From: an uncultured Erysipelotrichaceae bacterium
GTDB lineage: Bacteria; Bacillota_I; Bacilli_A; Erysipelotrichales; Erysipelotrichaceae
Direction: 5' to 3'
Assembly: GCA_934675465.1 (NCBI GenBank)
Contig: CAKUQM010000049.1
Coordinates: forward strand, 1-9,869
DNA length: 9,869 bases
In this document: positions 1 through 8,200 of the stretch, piece by piece
Numbering within the stretch: the stretch's first letter is position 1
Layout of the letters: every line of letters begins with the position of its first letter
Notes under the pieces: model-generated
What the model was told of the DNA's origin: nothing
The model's database searches: none
What the model saw: only the letters and a program-made list of their open reading frames with translations
Translations under genes and position numbers: made by a program

Positions 1-1656
1 ACAGGTCAAACATTTATTGATGCCCAAAATAAATATGGCATTAATGCTTTATTGTTGTTCGCAATGGCTGCTCATGAATCAGGTAATGGTACTAGTGGTT
101 ATGCAACGAAACGTAATAATTTGTTTGGTTGGAATGCAGTTGATGCTGATCCAAATCAAGCTACAAGCTTTAGCAGCGTAGCAGTGTGCGTAAACCAACA
201 GGCTGGTGTTAATCTAAGAGGTTTTGTGGATGTTACTGATGGAAGATTCTTCTCGTCTTCGCTTGGAAACAAAGGCTCTGGTTTAAATGTAAAGTATGCT
301 AGTGATCCATATTGGGGTATGGAAATAGCTTCTATTGCTTACCAAATTGATAAGTTATCTAAGAATAAGAACGGTACTTTGAGTGATTATAATTATTATT
401 CTTTGTCTTTGATTAATAAGTTTGATATTCCTGTTAAACAAGAACCAAGTGATGGTTCTAAGACTCTATATACAACACAATATGGTCCACATTATCAAGA
501 AGGTTTTATTGTGATTGATTTAGGAACTCAAGGTTCTTATACAAAGGTTCAATCAACTAATCCAATTGATGAAAATGGTAATATTAAGACTCATAGAACT
601 CCGATTACTACTGGCAATTTGAATCCTATTTCTTATGGTGAATATGATTTCGATAGAAGTGTTGCTTATATTAATAGCGAATATTTAACTGTTATTAATA
701 AGAAGAATGATGTCATTGTTGATGTTCCTGATAAGGAATTGAGTTTTATGCAAAAGATTAATAGTCTAAATGTCGAAAATAATGTTATTCACATTGATGG
801 TTTAGCTTTTATAAAGGGTATGAGTGCCTCGAATTTGGATAAGATATCTATTTATATAAACACTATTGATAATTTATCTAAAGAAGTGATAAAAACCTAT
901 AAAACAACAGTATCTGAATTTGATGGTATTTCGTTTGGTGATACACATACTTATAAATATATAGCTTATAGTATTGATATGCCATTAAGTGACTTTGATG
1001 AAGGCTCTTATTCCTTAAAGGTCTCTGTTAATAATGATGGATATGAATATGCTGGTGAATTGAGTTCAACAAAATTTGAATTTGCTAATATCAATGTGTC
1101 ATACAATGAAATGAATTATAGAATCAAGATTAATACTTATTATAATTATCGTGTTGAAATTGAAACTGAGAGTATTCCTGAAATTATTGATTATTCGAAG
1201 ATTTTAAAGCCTAATAATTCTATAAGAAATTCTTTATTTTCATTCGATTTGATTGAGATTGATGATGAATTAAACTTCAATGTTGATGGACGTTCAATGA
1301 TTTATTATACAAATTATGATAATTTGGATAATCTAGAAACAACTTTATATCTTGTTGATAGTGCTAACAAATATTATGAGATTAAATGTGAAAACTATAA
1401 ATCAGATTTTAATTATAAAGAAGCATTACAATCTTCTTATAATTTAGATTATATTTCCTTTAAAGGTACTGGCAATATCAATGATATTGAAAAAGGAATG
1501 TATTCGATTATCTTGAAAGTTCGTAATGGTGAATATGTTGATTATATAGATTTAACTACCGCGAAAAATATGGATAATACAATCACAAAAGATGGTACAT
1601 CTTATCGAATATTCAAGAGCAATTTAAAAAATAGATTAATGTTGGAGGTTAAATAA
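1..1656 (+). CDS. Secreted N-acetylglucosaminidase (GH73-type), 5' end missing
   Basis: The frame is open from base 1, so the start and any signal peptide lie outside the window; 551 residues are visible. Residues 1-118 match a glucosaminidase (GH73, LytG/FlgJ-like) domain, which cuts the N-acetylglucosamine-N-acetylmuramic acid glycan chain of peptidoglycan. Diagnostic pieces are AMAAHESGNGTS with the likely catalytic Glu26, the NNLFGWNA stretch just after it, and KYASDPYWG near residues 98-106. Residues of about 154-234 resemble an SH3b-type wall-binding region (ending AYINSEYLTVIN). The remainder, about 262-388 and 420-550, looks like two diverged copies of a beta-rich domain that I cannot name. 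Its stop overlaps the next start by one base, so it is in an operon with the PASTA protein. The hydrolase call is firm; the role of the C-terminal half is unknown. A TTG at 52 is inside the conserved domain and is not a believable start. Confidence 0.85.
   Translation, partial: TGQTFIDAQNKYGINALLLFAMAAHESGNGTSGYATKRNNLFGWNAVDADPNQATSFSSVAVCVNQQAGVNLRGFVDVTDGRFFSSSLGNKGSGLNVKYASDPYWGMEIASIAYQIDKLSKNKNGTLSDYNYYSLSLINKFDIPVKQEPSDGSKTLYTTQYGPHYQEGFIVIDLGTQGSYTKVQSTNPIDENGNIKTHRTPITTGNLNPISYGEYDFDRSVAYINSEYLTVINKKNDVIVDVPDKELSFMQKINSLNVENNVIHIDGLAFIKGMSASNLDKISIYINTIDNLSKEVIKTYKTTVSEFDGISFGDTHTYKYIAYSIDMPLSDFDEGSYSLKVSVNNDGYEYAGELSSTKFEFANINVSYNEMNYRIKINTYYNYRVEIETESIPEIIDYSKILKPNNSIRNSLFSFDLIEIDDELNFNVDGRSMIYYTNYDNLDNLETTLYLVDSANKYYEIKCENYKSDFNYKEALQSSYNLDYISFKGTGNINDIEKGMYSIILKVRNGEYVDYIDLTTAKNMDNTITKDGTSYRIFKSNLKNRLMLEVK
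784..1650 (+). repeat. Tandem pair of beta-rich domains in the glucosaminidase C-terminus
   Basis: Visible residues of about 262-388 (bases 784-1164) and 420-550 (bases 1258-1650) share an order of motifs. First comes a strand-rich opening around a Gly (HIDGLAFI versus NVDGRSMI), followed by an NLDK/NLDN turn and a strand (ISIYIN versus TTLYLV). Then comes a hydrophobic strand, an acidic turn and a D/E-x-G-x-Y strand pair (FDEGSYSLKVSV versus IEKGMYSIILKV), and finally a closing NYRIKI versus SYRIFK strand. Identity is low and I aligned it by eye. A beta-sandwich used for surface or polymer binding is an inference. Confidence 0.4.
1644..1648 (+). promoter_or_regulatory. Ribosome binding site of the PASTA protein gene
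   Basis: GGAGG lies inside the last codons of the glucosaminidase gene, seven bases before the ATG at 1656. It fixes that ATG as the start and shows that the 1-base TAATG overlap is a true stop/start junction suited to translational coupling. Confidence 0.8.
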
Positions 1657-4145
1657 TGAAAGATTTTTTTAGCAGTAAATTAAATATCTTTTTGAGTGTG
1701 TTACTATTGGCTATTATTAGCGTTTGCGTATGGTTTGCGTTTACACTATTTGGCAACCCTTTTGATAAGAGCATTGTTGCGGTTAATTTTAGTGGCATGA
1801 ATAAGACTGAGGTTGAAAAGTGGATTGATGATAACAAACTTGATAAGAGTAAATATAGTTATTCTTTCCAATATGATGAAGTCATTGAACAAAACTATGT
1901 AGTTTATCAATCTGTCAAAGAAGGTGAAAAGATTAATGATTCTTTAACTATTGTTTATTCAAACGGCAAGGATCCAAGTGGTGCTAAGGATGTGGCTTCT
2001 GAAATTAAAAATATGTCAGCTGATGAGGCTAGAAAATGGTTTTTAGTCAATGAATATGCAAATGTTTCTTTCTTATATGAAATAAGCGATGTTCAAGAAT
2101 TTGGTAAATTAATTAGTGTTAATCCAAGTAATGCGACTAAGAGCGATAATATAACAGTAACATATTCTCTAGGCAAATCAATCGAAGATATTGTTACTAC
2201 GGTTCCTAATTTTTCTACTTATACTGAATTAGAAATTAGAGAATGGGCGAAACAATATGCGATTGATTTGAGTATTAAATTCGAGGAACATGATATTGCG
2301 AAGGAAGGTGAATTTATTTCACAATCTATCCCTGCTAACAAGGAGATTAAGGGCGGTCAATCTTTAATTGTTACTTTATCTAGTGGTAAGGGTGATGGTA
2401 ATTCTAAGACTATTCCTGATTCTTATTTAGGTTTAAGTGAAAGCGATTTTATTTCTAAGCTAAAGGCTTTAGGCTTTACAAATTTGTCTAAATCAAATAC
2501 TACTTATTATGCTGAGGGCATCGAAAAGGGCAACATTTACTCTTATGATGATGGCACTTTTAGTACAAGTAGAACAATTAATTATGCTTTATCTGAAGGT
2601 AAATATACTTTTGATGCAAAGGAATTTAACGATAAGACAAAGACTGATGCTGAGAAGGTGGCTGCTAATTTAAAGAATAGGAATGCAAGAATCGACAGTA
2701 AACTAATCACTATTGAATTTGTTGCTGGTGATAAGAATGATGATAAGGCTGGCAAAACATATGATTGTGCAGCTAATAAGAATGCAATTTCTTGTAAGGT
2801 TTATTCAAGTGATAATAGTGCTAAAGCTTTAATTCCTACTAATAATCAGTATTTAGGCAAGGACCCACAAACTTATATTGATGCTTGTAAGAAATTAGGT
2901 TTTACTAATTTTAAGAAATTAGATACTACTTATTTTTCTACTACGCTAAAGAAAGATACTTTGTATTCTTATGATGATGGTGAATTGTCTTTAGGCAAGA
3001 CACTTGAATATGCTTTATCTGCTGGTCCTTATTCATTCAATGCGAATGACTTTAATGGTCTAACAAAGGATGAGGCCAGTAAGAAAGCTTCTGATTTAAA
3101 GGCTCGTAATGCGAGAATTAATGGTGATTTGATTACTATTAGTTTTACAAAAGGAACAAGCAGTTCTGTAGGAACTGGCAAGGTTTTTGATTGTACTGCT
3201 AATAAGAATAATATTTCTTGTAAGGTAAATGGCGAATCTTCTTCTACAGGCAAGACAGCTACTATTCCAGGTACTTATTTAAAATTAACTGAAGCAGACT
3301 TCTTAAGCAAGTTAAAAGCTTTGGGTTTCAATAATGTTTCTAAGCTTGAACCTTCTAAATTCTCTGAAACAATCAATGAAGGCTGCATATGGGAGTATGA
3401 AGATGGAACTTTTGATACTAGCAAGACAATCACTTATCGTTTGTCTGCTGGCAAATATTCGTTTAATGCGAGCGAATTTAATGGAATCAGCAAGGAGGAT
3501 GCTACTAATAAAGCTAATGCCTATAAGAATAGAAACGCTGCACAAGGAAGATTAAGTATCAGTTTTACAAATGGAGAAGCTAATTCTTCTAGTGCTGGTA
3601 AGACGTATGGATGTTCATATTCTTCTTCTACTATTTCTTGTAAGGTTTATACAAGTGGCGGTTCAACAAATACTCAGGTGAGTGTTTCAAATTATACGGG
3701 TAAAAGTTTAAATGATTTTAAGACTTGGTGTTCTAATAATGGATTAACACCTAGTGTTAGCGAACAATATTCTGATAATGTAGTGAGTGGAAATATTATT
3801 TCTCAAAATCCTGCATCTGGAAGTATTGATAAGGGAAGCACTGTTAGTGTTGTTGTTTCTAAAGGATCTAAGCCTGTTGAGACTAAAACTTTATTAGATA
3901 TTGATGAGTTAAATAATTTCTATTTAATTGGTCCTAATAGTTCTAATTCTTTTGATGATTCAAAAGCTAAGATTTCTAACTATTTGAGCGGGGCTGGTTT
4001 TACTAATTATTCTTTTGTAGAGTCTGTTGGCGATCCTCCTTTTTTGATGAGTAAAATCACTGTTAATGGCAACGAACATCTTAAGAAAGGCAACTATGCT
4101 TCAAACAGTGCTATTGTTGTATATATTAATAAAGATAGTAAGTAA
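1656..4145 (+). CDS. Membrane-anchored protein with about eleven PASTA-like units and no kinase
   Basis: The 829-residue product has a short N-terminus (MKDFFSSK), one hydrophobic helix at about 9-32 and a long polar remainder, so it should sit in the membrane with the bulk outside. The outer part is a chain of PASTA-like units, each with a helix-forming stretch followed by strands that end in a variant of VxVxxSxGK. Approximate limits are 40-105, 107-175, 178-245, 252-317, 318-388, 391-457, 458-530, 536-600, 601-667, 674-737 and a degenerate C-terminal unit at 745-826. PASTA domains in PrkC/Stk1 kinases and PBP2x bind muropeptides or uncrosslinked wall. Here no kinase, transpeptidase or other catalytic domain is visible, so a wall-binding, spacer or sensing role is inferred. 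Units 4-9 form a threefold repeat with paired cysteines at 371/380, 513/522 and 653/662. Further cysteines are at 24 (in the membrane helix), 411, 577 and 692. It lies between a glucosaminidase and an ATP-grasp gene. The PASTA call is confident for unit 10 and units 1-3, less so for the others. Confidence 0.8.
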   Translation: MKDFFSSKLNIFLSVLLLAIISVCVWFAFTLFGNPFDKSIVAVNFSGMNKTEVEKWIDDNKLDKSKYSYSFQYDEVIEQNYVVYQSVKEGEKINDSLTIVYSNGKDPSGAKDVASEIKNMSADEARKWFLVNEYANVSFLYEISDVQEFGKLISVNPSNATKSDNITVTYSLGKSIEDIVTTVPNFSTYTELEIREWAKQYAIDLSIKFEEHDIAKEGEFISQSIPANKEIKGGQSLIVTLSSGKGDGNSKTIPDSYLGLSESDFISKLKALGFTNLSKSNTTYYAEGIEKGNIYSYDDGTFSTSRTINYALSEGKYTFDAKEFNDKTKTDAEKVAANLKNRNARIDSKLITIEFVAGDKNDDKAGKTYDCAANKNAISCKVYSSDNSAKALIPTNNQYLGKDPQTYIDACKKLGFTNFKKLDTTYFSTTLKKDTLYSYDDGELSLGKTLEYALSAGPYSFNANDFNGLTKDEASKKASDLKARNARINGDLITISFTKGTSSSVGTGKVFDCTANKNNISCKVNGESSSTGKTATIPGTYLKLTEADFLSKLKALGFNNVSKLEPSKFSETINEGCIWEYEDGTFDTSKTITYRLSAGKYSFNASEFNGISKEDATNKANAYKNRNAAQGRLSISFTNGEANSSSAGKTYGCSYSSSTISCKVYTSGGSTNTQVSVSNYTGKSLNDFKTWCSNNGLTPSVSEQYSDNVVSGNIISQNPASGSIDKGSTVSVVVSKGSKPVETKTLLDIDELNNFYLIGPNSSNSFDDSKAKISNYLSGAGFTNYSFVESVGDPPFLMSKITVNGNEHLKKGNYASNSAIVVYINKDSK
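2409..3671 (+). repeat. Threefold tandem repeat of a module of about 140 residues in the PASTA protein
   Basis: Three copies run from residues 252, 392 and 536 (bases 2409, 2829 and 3261), spaced 140 and 144 residues apart. Each opens with an IP-x-YL type motif. A K-x-LGF-x-N helix follows, then a Y-D/E-D-G turn and a YALS-x-G or YRLSAGK strand. The second half has an F-N-A-x-F-N-G type motif, an RNA-R-containing helix and a closing C-x8-C ending in ISCKV. The 14-base string ATTTCTTGTAAGGT occurs in all three copies at 2787, 3213 and 3633, so homology is still visible in the DNA. Internal duplication is the simplest explanation. Confidence 0.85.
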
Positions 4146-4147
4146 TT

Positions 4148-5155
4148 ATGAATCGTATTAAGTATTATTTTGGGCGTCTATTTGAAATAGATTGGAAGAA
4201 TATGTTTGGGGTTGTAGGTAAGATATCTAAAAGATGCCATAAGCCTTATATCCTTATTCTATTTGATACAATTTGGTGTTCTATTAAGTATGGTGCTGGC
4301 TATATGGATTATTTCCAGTTCTTCTTTGAGAATTTAAATTCTAAACAAAGGGCAACTTATATTAATCGCACGGTAAATAATAAATATCATCGTTTATTGA
4401 ATAATCGTGATTATTTCCATTTGTTTCAAAATAAACATGAATTTTTAAATACATATAAGGAATTTATTAAAAGAGATTTCTTATTGTTGGATGAATGCAC
4501 TTATGATGAATTCTTATATTTTGTGAAGAAACATCCTGTATTTATCGCGAAGCCTGATGATGGCTTATGTGGTATTGGCGTTGAACTTGTTGATACTAAT
4601 GGATGTGACTTAAAGGATCTATATGATAAATTGCTTACTAATAAACAAAACTTATTAGAAGAGAGAATAGTTCAAAACGCCGAAATGAATAAACTTTATC
4701 CTGAGGCTATTAATACTTTAAGAGTTGTTACTATTAATCGTTTTGGTAAGGTTAGTGTTCCTTTTGTAGCTTTGAGAATTGGGACAGGTGGTAGACATGT
4801 GGATAATTTCCATGCGGGTGGTTGTTTCTCTGTTGTAGACAGTGATGGAGTGGTTAGAAAACCTGCTTTGGATAAAGAAAACAGAATCTATGATGTTCAT
4901 CCAGATACCGGTACTTCTATTATTGGATTTAAGGTTCCAATGTATGATGAAGTAATTGAACAATGTAAGAAAATGGCTTTGGTTACACCTGAAATCGGTT
5001 ATACAGGTTGGGATATGGCAATAGGTGAAAAGGGTATTGATGTAGTAGAGGCTAATCAATTACCTGGATATGACATTTATCAGTCTTATCCTCATTTGAA
5101 TGCTGACTTGTGTGGATTGAAGCCACGTTTCGACGAAGCTATATTTAATAAATAA
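4148..5155 (+). CDS. Sugar-transfer-associated ATP-grasp enzyme
   Basis: The 335-residue product fits the ATP-grasp family associated with sugar transfer (Pfam ATPgrasp_ST). Seen motifs, in order, are the lysine and Gly-rich loop KPDDGLCGIG (135-144), EER at 171-173, the family-typical INTLRVVT (188-195), LRIGTGGRHVDN with AGG (209-225), HPDTG (251-255), GWDMAI (287-292) and the metal-binding VVEAN (299-303). ATP-grasp enzymes join a carboxylate to an amine, hydroxyl or thiol through an acyl-phosphate. Members of this family often sit in polysaccharide gene clusters, but their substrates are mostly unknown. No signal peptide is evident, so it probably acts in the cytoplasm. It starts two bases after the PASTA gene stop and has no clear Shine-Dalgarno of its own, so it probably depends on coupled translation. 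From its neighbours I infer modification of a wall glycopolymer or its precursor; the substrate cannot be read from the sequence. Confidence 0.8.
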   Translation: MNRIKYYFGRLFEIDWKNMFGVVGKISKRCHKPYILILFDTIWCSIKYGAGYMDYFQFFFENLNSKQRATYINRTVNNKYHRLLNNRDYFHLFQNKHEFLNTYKEFIKRDFLLLDECTYDEFLYFVKKHPVFIAKPDDGLCGIGVELVDTNGCDLKDLYDKLLTNKQNLLEERIVQNAEMNKLYPEAINTLRVVTINRFGKVSVPFVALRIGTGGRHVDNFHAGGCFSVVDSDGVVRKPALDKENRIYDVHPDTGTSIIGFKVPMYDEVIEQCKKMALVTPEIGYTGWDMAIGEKGIDVVEANQLPGYDIYQSYPHLNADLCGLKPRFDEAIFNK

Positions 5156-5192
5156 TTGTTACTAGTAAATCCTTCTTTGGTATAATTTATAC
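5156..5192 (+). promoter_or_regulatory. Extended -10 promoter of the pyruvate:ferredoxin oxidoreductase gene
   Basis: A perfect TATAAT at 5181-5186 is preceded by the extended -10 dinucleotide TG at 5178-5179. A poor -35, TTGTTA at 5156-5161, is 19 bases upstream, which is longer than ideal, so the extended -10 probably does most of the work. Transcription should begin near 5193, giving a leader of about 26 bases with no room for a riboswitch. There is no terminator between the ATP-grasp stop and this promoter, so some read-through from the wall operon is possible. Confidence 0.75.
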
Positions 5193-5201
5193 AGATACTT
5201 T

Positions 5202-5207
5202 AGGAGG
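5202..5207 (+). promoter_or_regulatory. Ribosome binding site of the oxidoreductase gene
   Basis: A full AGGAGG lies 11 bases before the ATG at 5219, separated by a T-rich spacer. The match is perfect but the spacing is slightly long. It supports this ATG, which is also where the family's conserved N-terminus begins. Confidence 0.8.
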
Positions 5208-5218
5208 ATTTTTTTAAT

Positions 5219-8200
5219 ATGGGAAAAGTATTCCAATCAATGGATGGAAATACAGCTACTGCCCATTGCGCGTATGCGTTTACTGAAGTAGCTTGTATTT
5301 ATCCAATTACACCTTCTTCTCCAATGGCTGAAGTAATCGATACATGGTCAACAGAAGGTCGTAAGAACATTTTTGATTCTACTGTTAAGGTTGTAGAGAT
5401 GCAATCTGAAGGTGGTGCTGCAGGTGCTTTACACGGTGCTTTACAAGGTGGTACTTTAGGTGCTACATTTACTGCTTCACAAGGTTTCTTGTTGATGATT
5501 CCTAATATGTATAAGTTAGCAGGTGAATTATTACCAGCTGTTATTCATACTAGTGCTAGATCTTTAGCAGGCCGTGCTTTGTCTATTTTTGGTGATCACC
5601 AAGATATCTACTCTGCAAGACAAACAGGCATGTGCATGCTTGCTTCTCATTCTGTTCAAGAATGTATGGATCTTGCTGGTGTAGCTCACTTGGCTGCTAT
5701 TAAGGGTTCACTTCCTTTCATTCATTTCTTTGATGGCTTTAGAACTTCTCATGAAATTCAAAAGGTTGAAGTAATGGATCAAGAATTCTTAAAATCACTT
5801 GTTGATATGGATGCGGTTGCTAAGTTTAAAGCTAACGCTTTAAACCCTCATACAAATCCAGTAACAAGAGGTGGTGCTGAGAATGATGATATTTACTTCC
5901 CAGCTAGAGAAGCTGCTAATGGTTATTATGAAGCTATTCCTGATATCGTTAACGATTATATGCAAAAGATTTCTGAGCATACAGGAAGAACTTATGCTCC
6001 ATTTACTTACTACGGTGCACCTGATGCTGATAGAATTATCATCGCTATGGGTTCTGTTACTGAAACAATCAAGGAAACTATCGATGCTTTAAGAACCAAG
6101 GGTGAAAAAGTTGGTTTAATTAAGGTTCATCTTTATAGACCATTCTCTGTTAAATATCTTGAAAAGGTATTACCAGCTAGCGTTAAGAAGATTGCTGTTC
6201 TTGATAGAACAATCGAAGCTGGTGCTAGAGAACCTCTATTCTTAGATGTTTGTGATGCTTTAAGAGAACACAAAGATTTAACAATCATTGGTGGTAGATA
6301 TGGTTTATCAAGTAGAGATACTGCTCCAAACCAAATCAAGGCTGTTTATGACGAATTAGCTCATGATAATCCAAGAGAAGAATTCACAATTGGTATTGAA
6401 GATGATGTTACTCATTTATCACTTCCAGTTGATCCTAACTTTCATGTAGATGCAGATTATACATCTTGTCTATTCTTTGGTTTAGGTAGTGATGGTACTG
6501 TTGGTGCTAACAAGTCATCTATCAAGATTATTGGTGATAATACTGACCAATATGCACAAGCATATTTCCAATATGACTCTAAGAAGGCTGGTGGTGTTAC
6601 TAGATCTCACTTAAGATTTGGTCCTTCTCCTATTAGATCTACATATTATATTAGTAATGCCGACTTTATTTCTTGTTCATTAGATTCATACTGCTTCAAG
6701 TATGATATGACTAAGCAATTAAAGGATGGTGGTACTTTCTTGCTTAATACTTCTTTCCCTAAGGAAGAAATTGCTAAGCACTTACCAAATAGAATGCTTG
6801 CAGGTTTAGCTAAGAAACATGCTAAGTTCTATATCATTGATGCTACAAAGATTTGTGCTGAAATTGGTATGGGTAGAAGAACAAATACTACTCTTCAATC
6901 TGCATTCTTCGCATTGAATGAACAAATCATGCCATATGATAAGGCTCTAGAACTTATGAAATATATGGCTAAGAAGTCTTACTCTAAGAAGGGTGATGAT
7001 GTAGTTGAAATGAACTACAGAGCAATCGATGCTGGTAAGGCAGGTCTTGTTGAAGTTGCTGTTGATCCAGCTTGGGCTGAATTAACATATGATGCTAATA
7101 AGGCTAATACAGGTGATGCTTACTTTGATAATCATGTATCTGTAATTAACGCATTAGATGGTTATGATCTACCAGTTTCTAATTTCTTGAAGTATGGATT
7201 ACCTGATGGTTCATTACAATCAAATGTTGCATTCAAGGAAAAGAGAACTATCGCAGTTAATGTTCCTAAGTGGAACAGCGAAAACTGTATCCAATGTGGT
7301 TTCTGTGCATTTGTATGTCCACATGCTACTATTAGACCAGTTCTATTAACTGATGAAGAAATCAAGAATGCACCAAAAGAATTTGATACTATTCCTGCTA
7401 TGGGTAAGGGTGTTGAAAACCTTAAGTTCAGAATTCAAGTTTCACCTGCTAACTGTGTAGGCTGTGGTTTGTGTGCTGAAGAATGTCCAGGTAAGGGTGG
7501 TAAGAAGGCTCTTGAAATGGTTGATGTTAATGAAGAACTTGAAAACGAAGTTCTTGCAGACTACATGTTCAAGGATCTAGAACCTAAGACAACTTATTAT
7601 CCAACTAATACAATTAAGGGTTCTCAATTCTTAAAGCCTTACTTTGAAGTATCTGGTGCTTGTCCTGGATGTGGTGAAGCTCCTTACTATAAGTTAGTTT
7701 CTCAATTATTCGGACGTGATATGCTAGTTGCGAATGCTACTGGTTGTTCAATGATTTACTGTTCAAGTGCTCCATCTACTCCATTTGTTAAGGATAACAA
7801 TGGTGAAGGTGTCGCTTGGGCTAACTCATTATTTGAAGATAATGCTGAATATGGCTACGGTATGGCTATTGCTCAAAACTACAAGGAAGCTAAGATTTTA
7901 AGCATCATGGAAGCTAACTTAGATTCTGATTGCGGAGAAAGCTTCAAGAAATATATTGCTGCTGGCAACAACAGAGATGCTCAAAGAGCATGTGTTGATG
8001 AAGTAGTTGCTGCTGTTAAGGCTAGCTCAAATCCTGCAGTTAAGGAATTATTAGAATTCGAAAGAGATCTAGTATCTAAGTCTGTATGGATCGTTGGTGG
8101 TGATGGCTGGGCATATGATATCGGTTACGGAGGCCTAGACCATGTACTTGCTAATAACGTTAATGTTAACGTATTAGTTCTAGATACAGAAGTTTACTCT

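Noticed and set aside
1686..1754. Signal peptide or lipobox at the start of the PASTA protein
   Set aside because: The hydrophobic stretch is long and uninterrupted, with no lipobox: Cys24 is in the middle of the helix and is not preceded by a proper L-A/S-G/A motif. A membrane anchor fits better.
3334..3555. Overlapping open frames on both strands inside the third PASTA module
   Set aside because: The main frame is continuous and carries the repeat pattern with conserved cysteines; the others lack start signals and family features.
2787..3646. CRISPR-like recurrence of a 14-base string
   Set aside because: Only three copies exist, spaced about 420 bases apart, and they lie in frame at equivalent positions of a protein repeat.
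4718..5059. 113-codon open frame on the minus strand inside the ATP-grasp gene
   Set aside because: It is antisense to the conserved catalytic core, has no ribosome binding site that I can see and encodes no recognisable protein; it is a shadow of the real frame.
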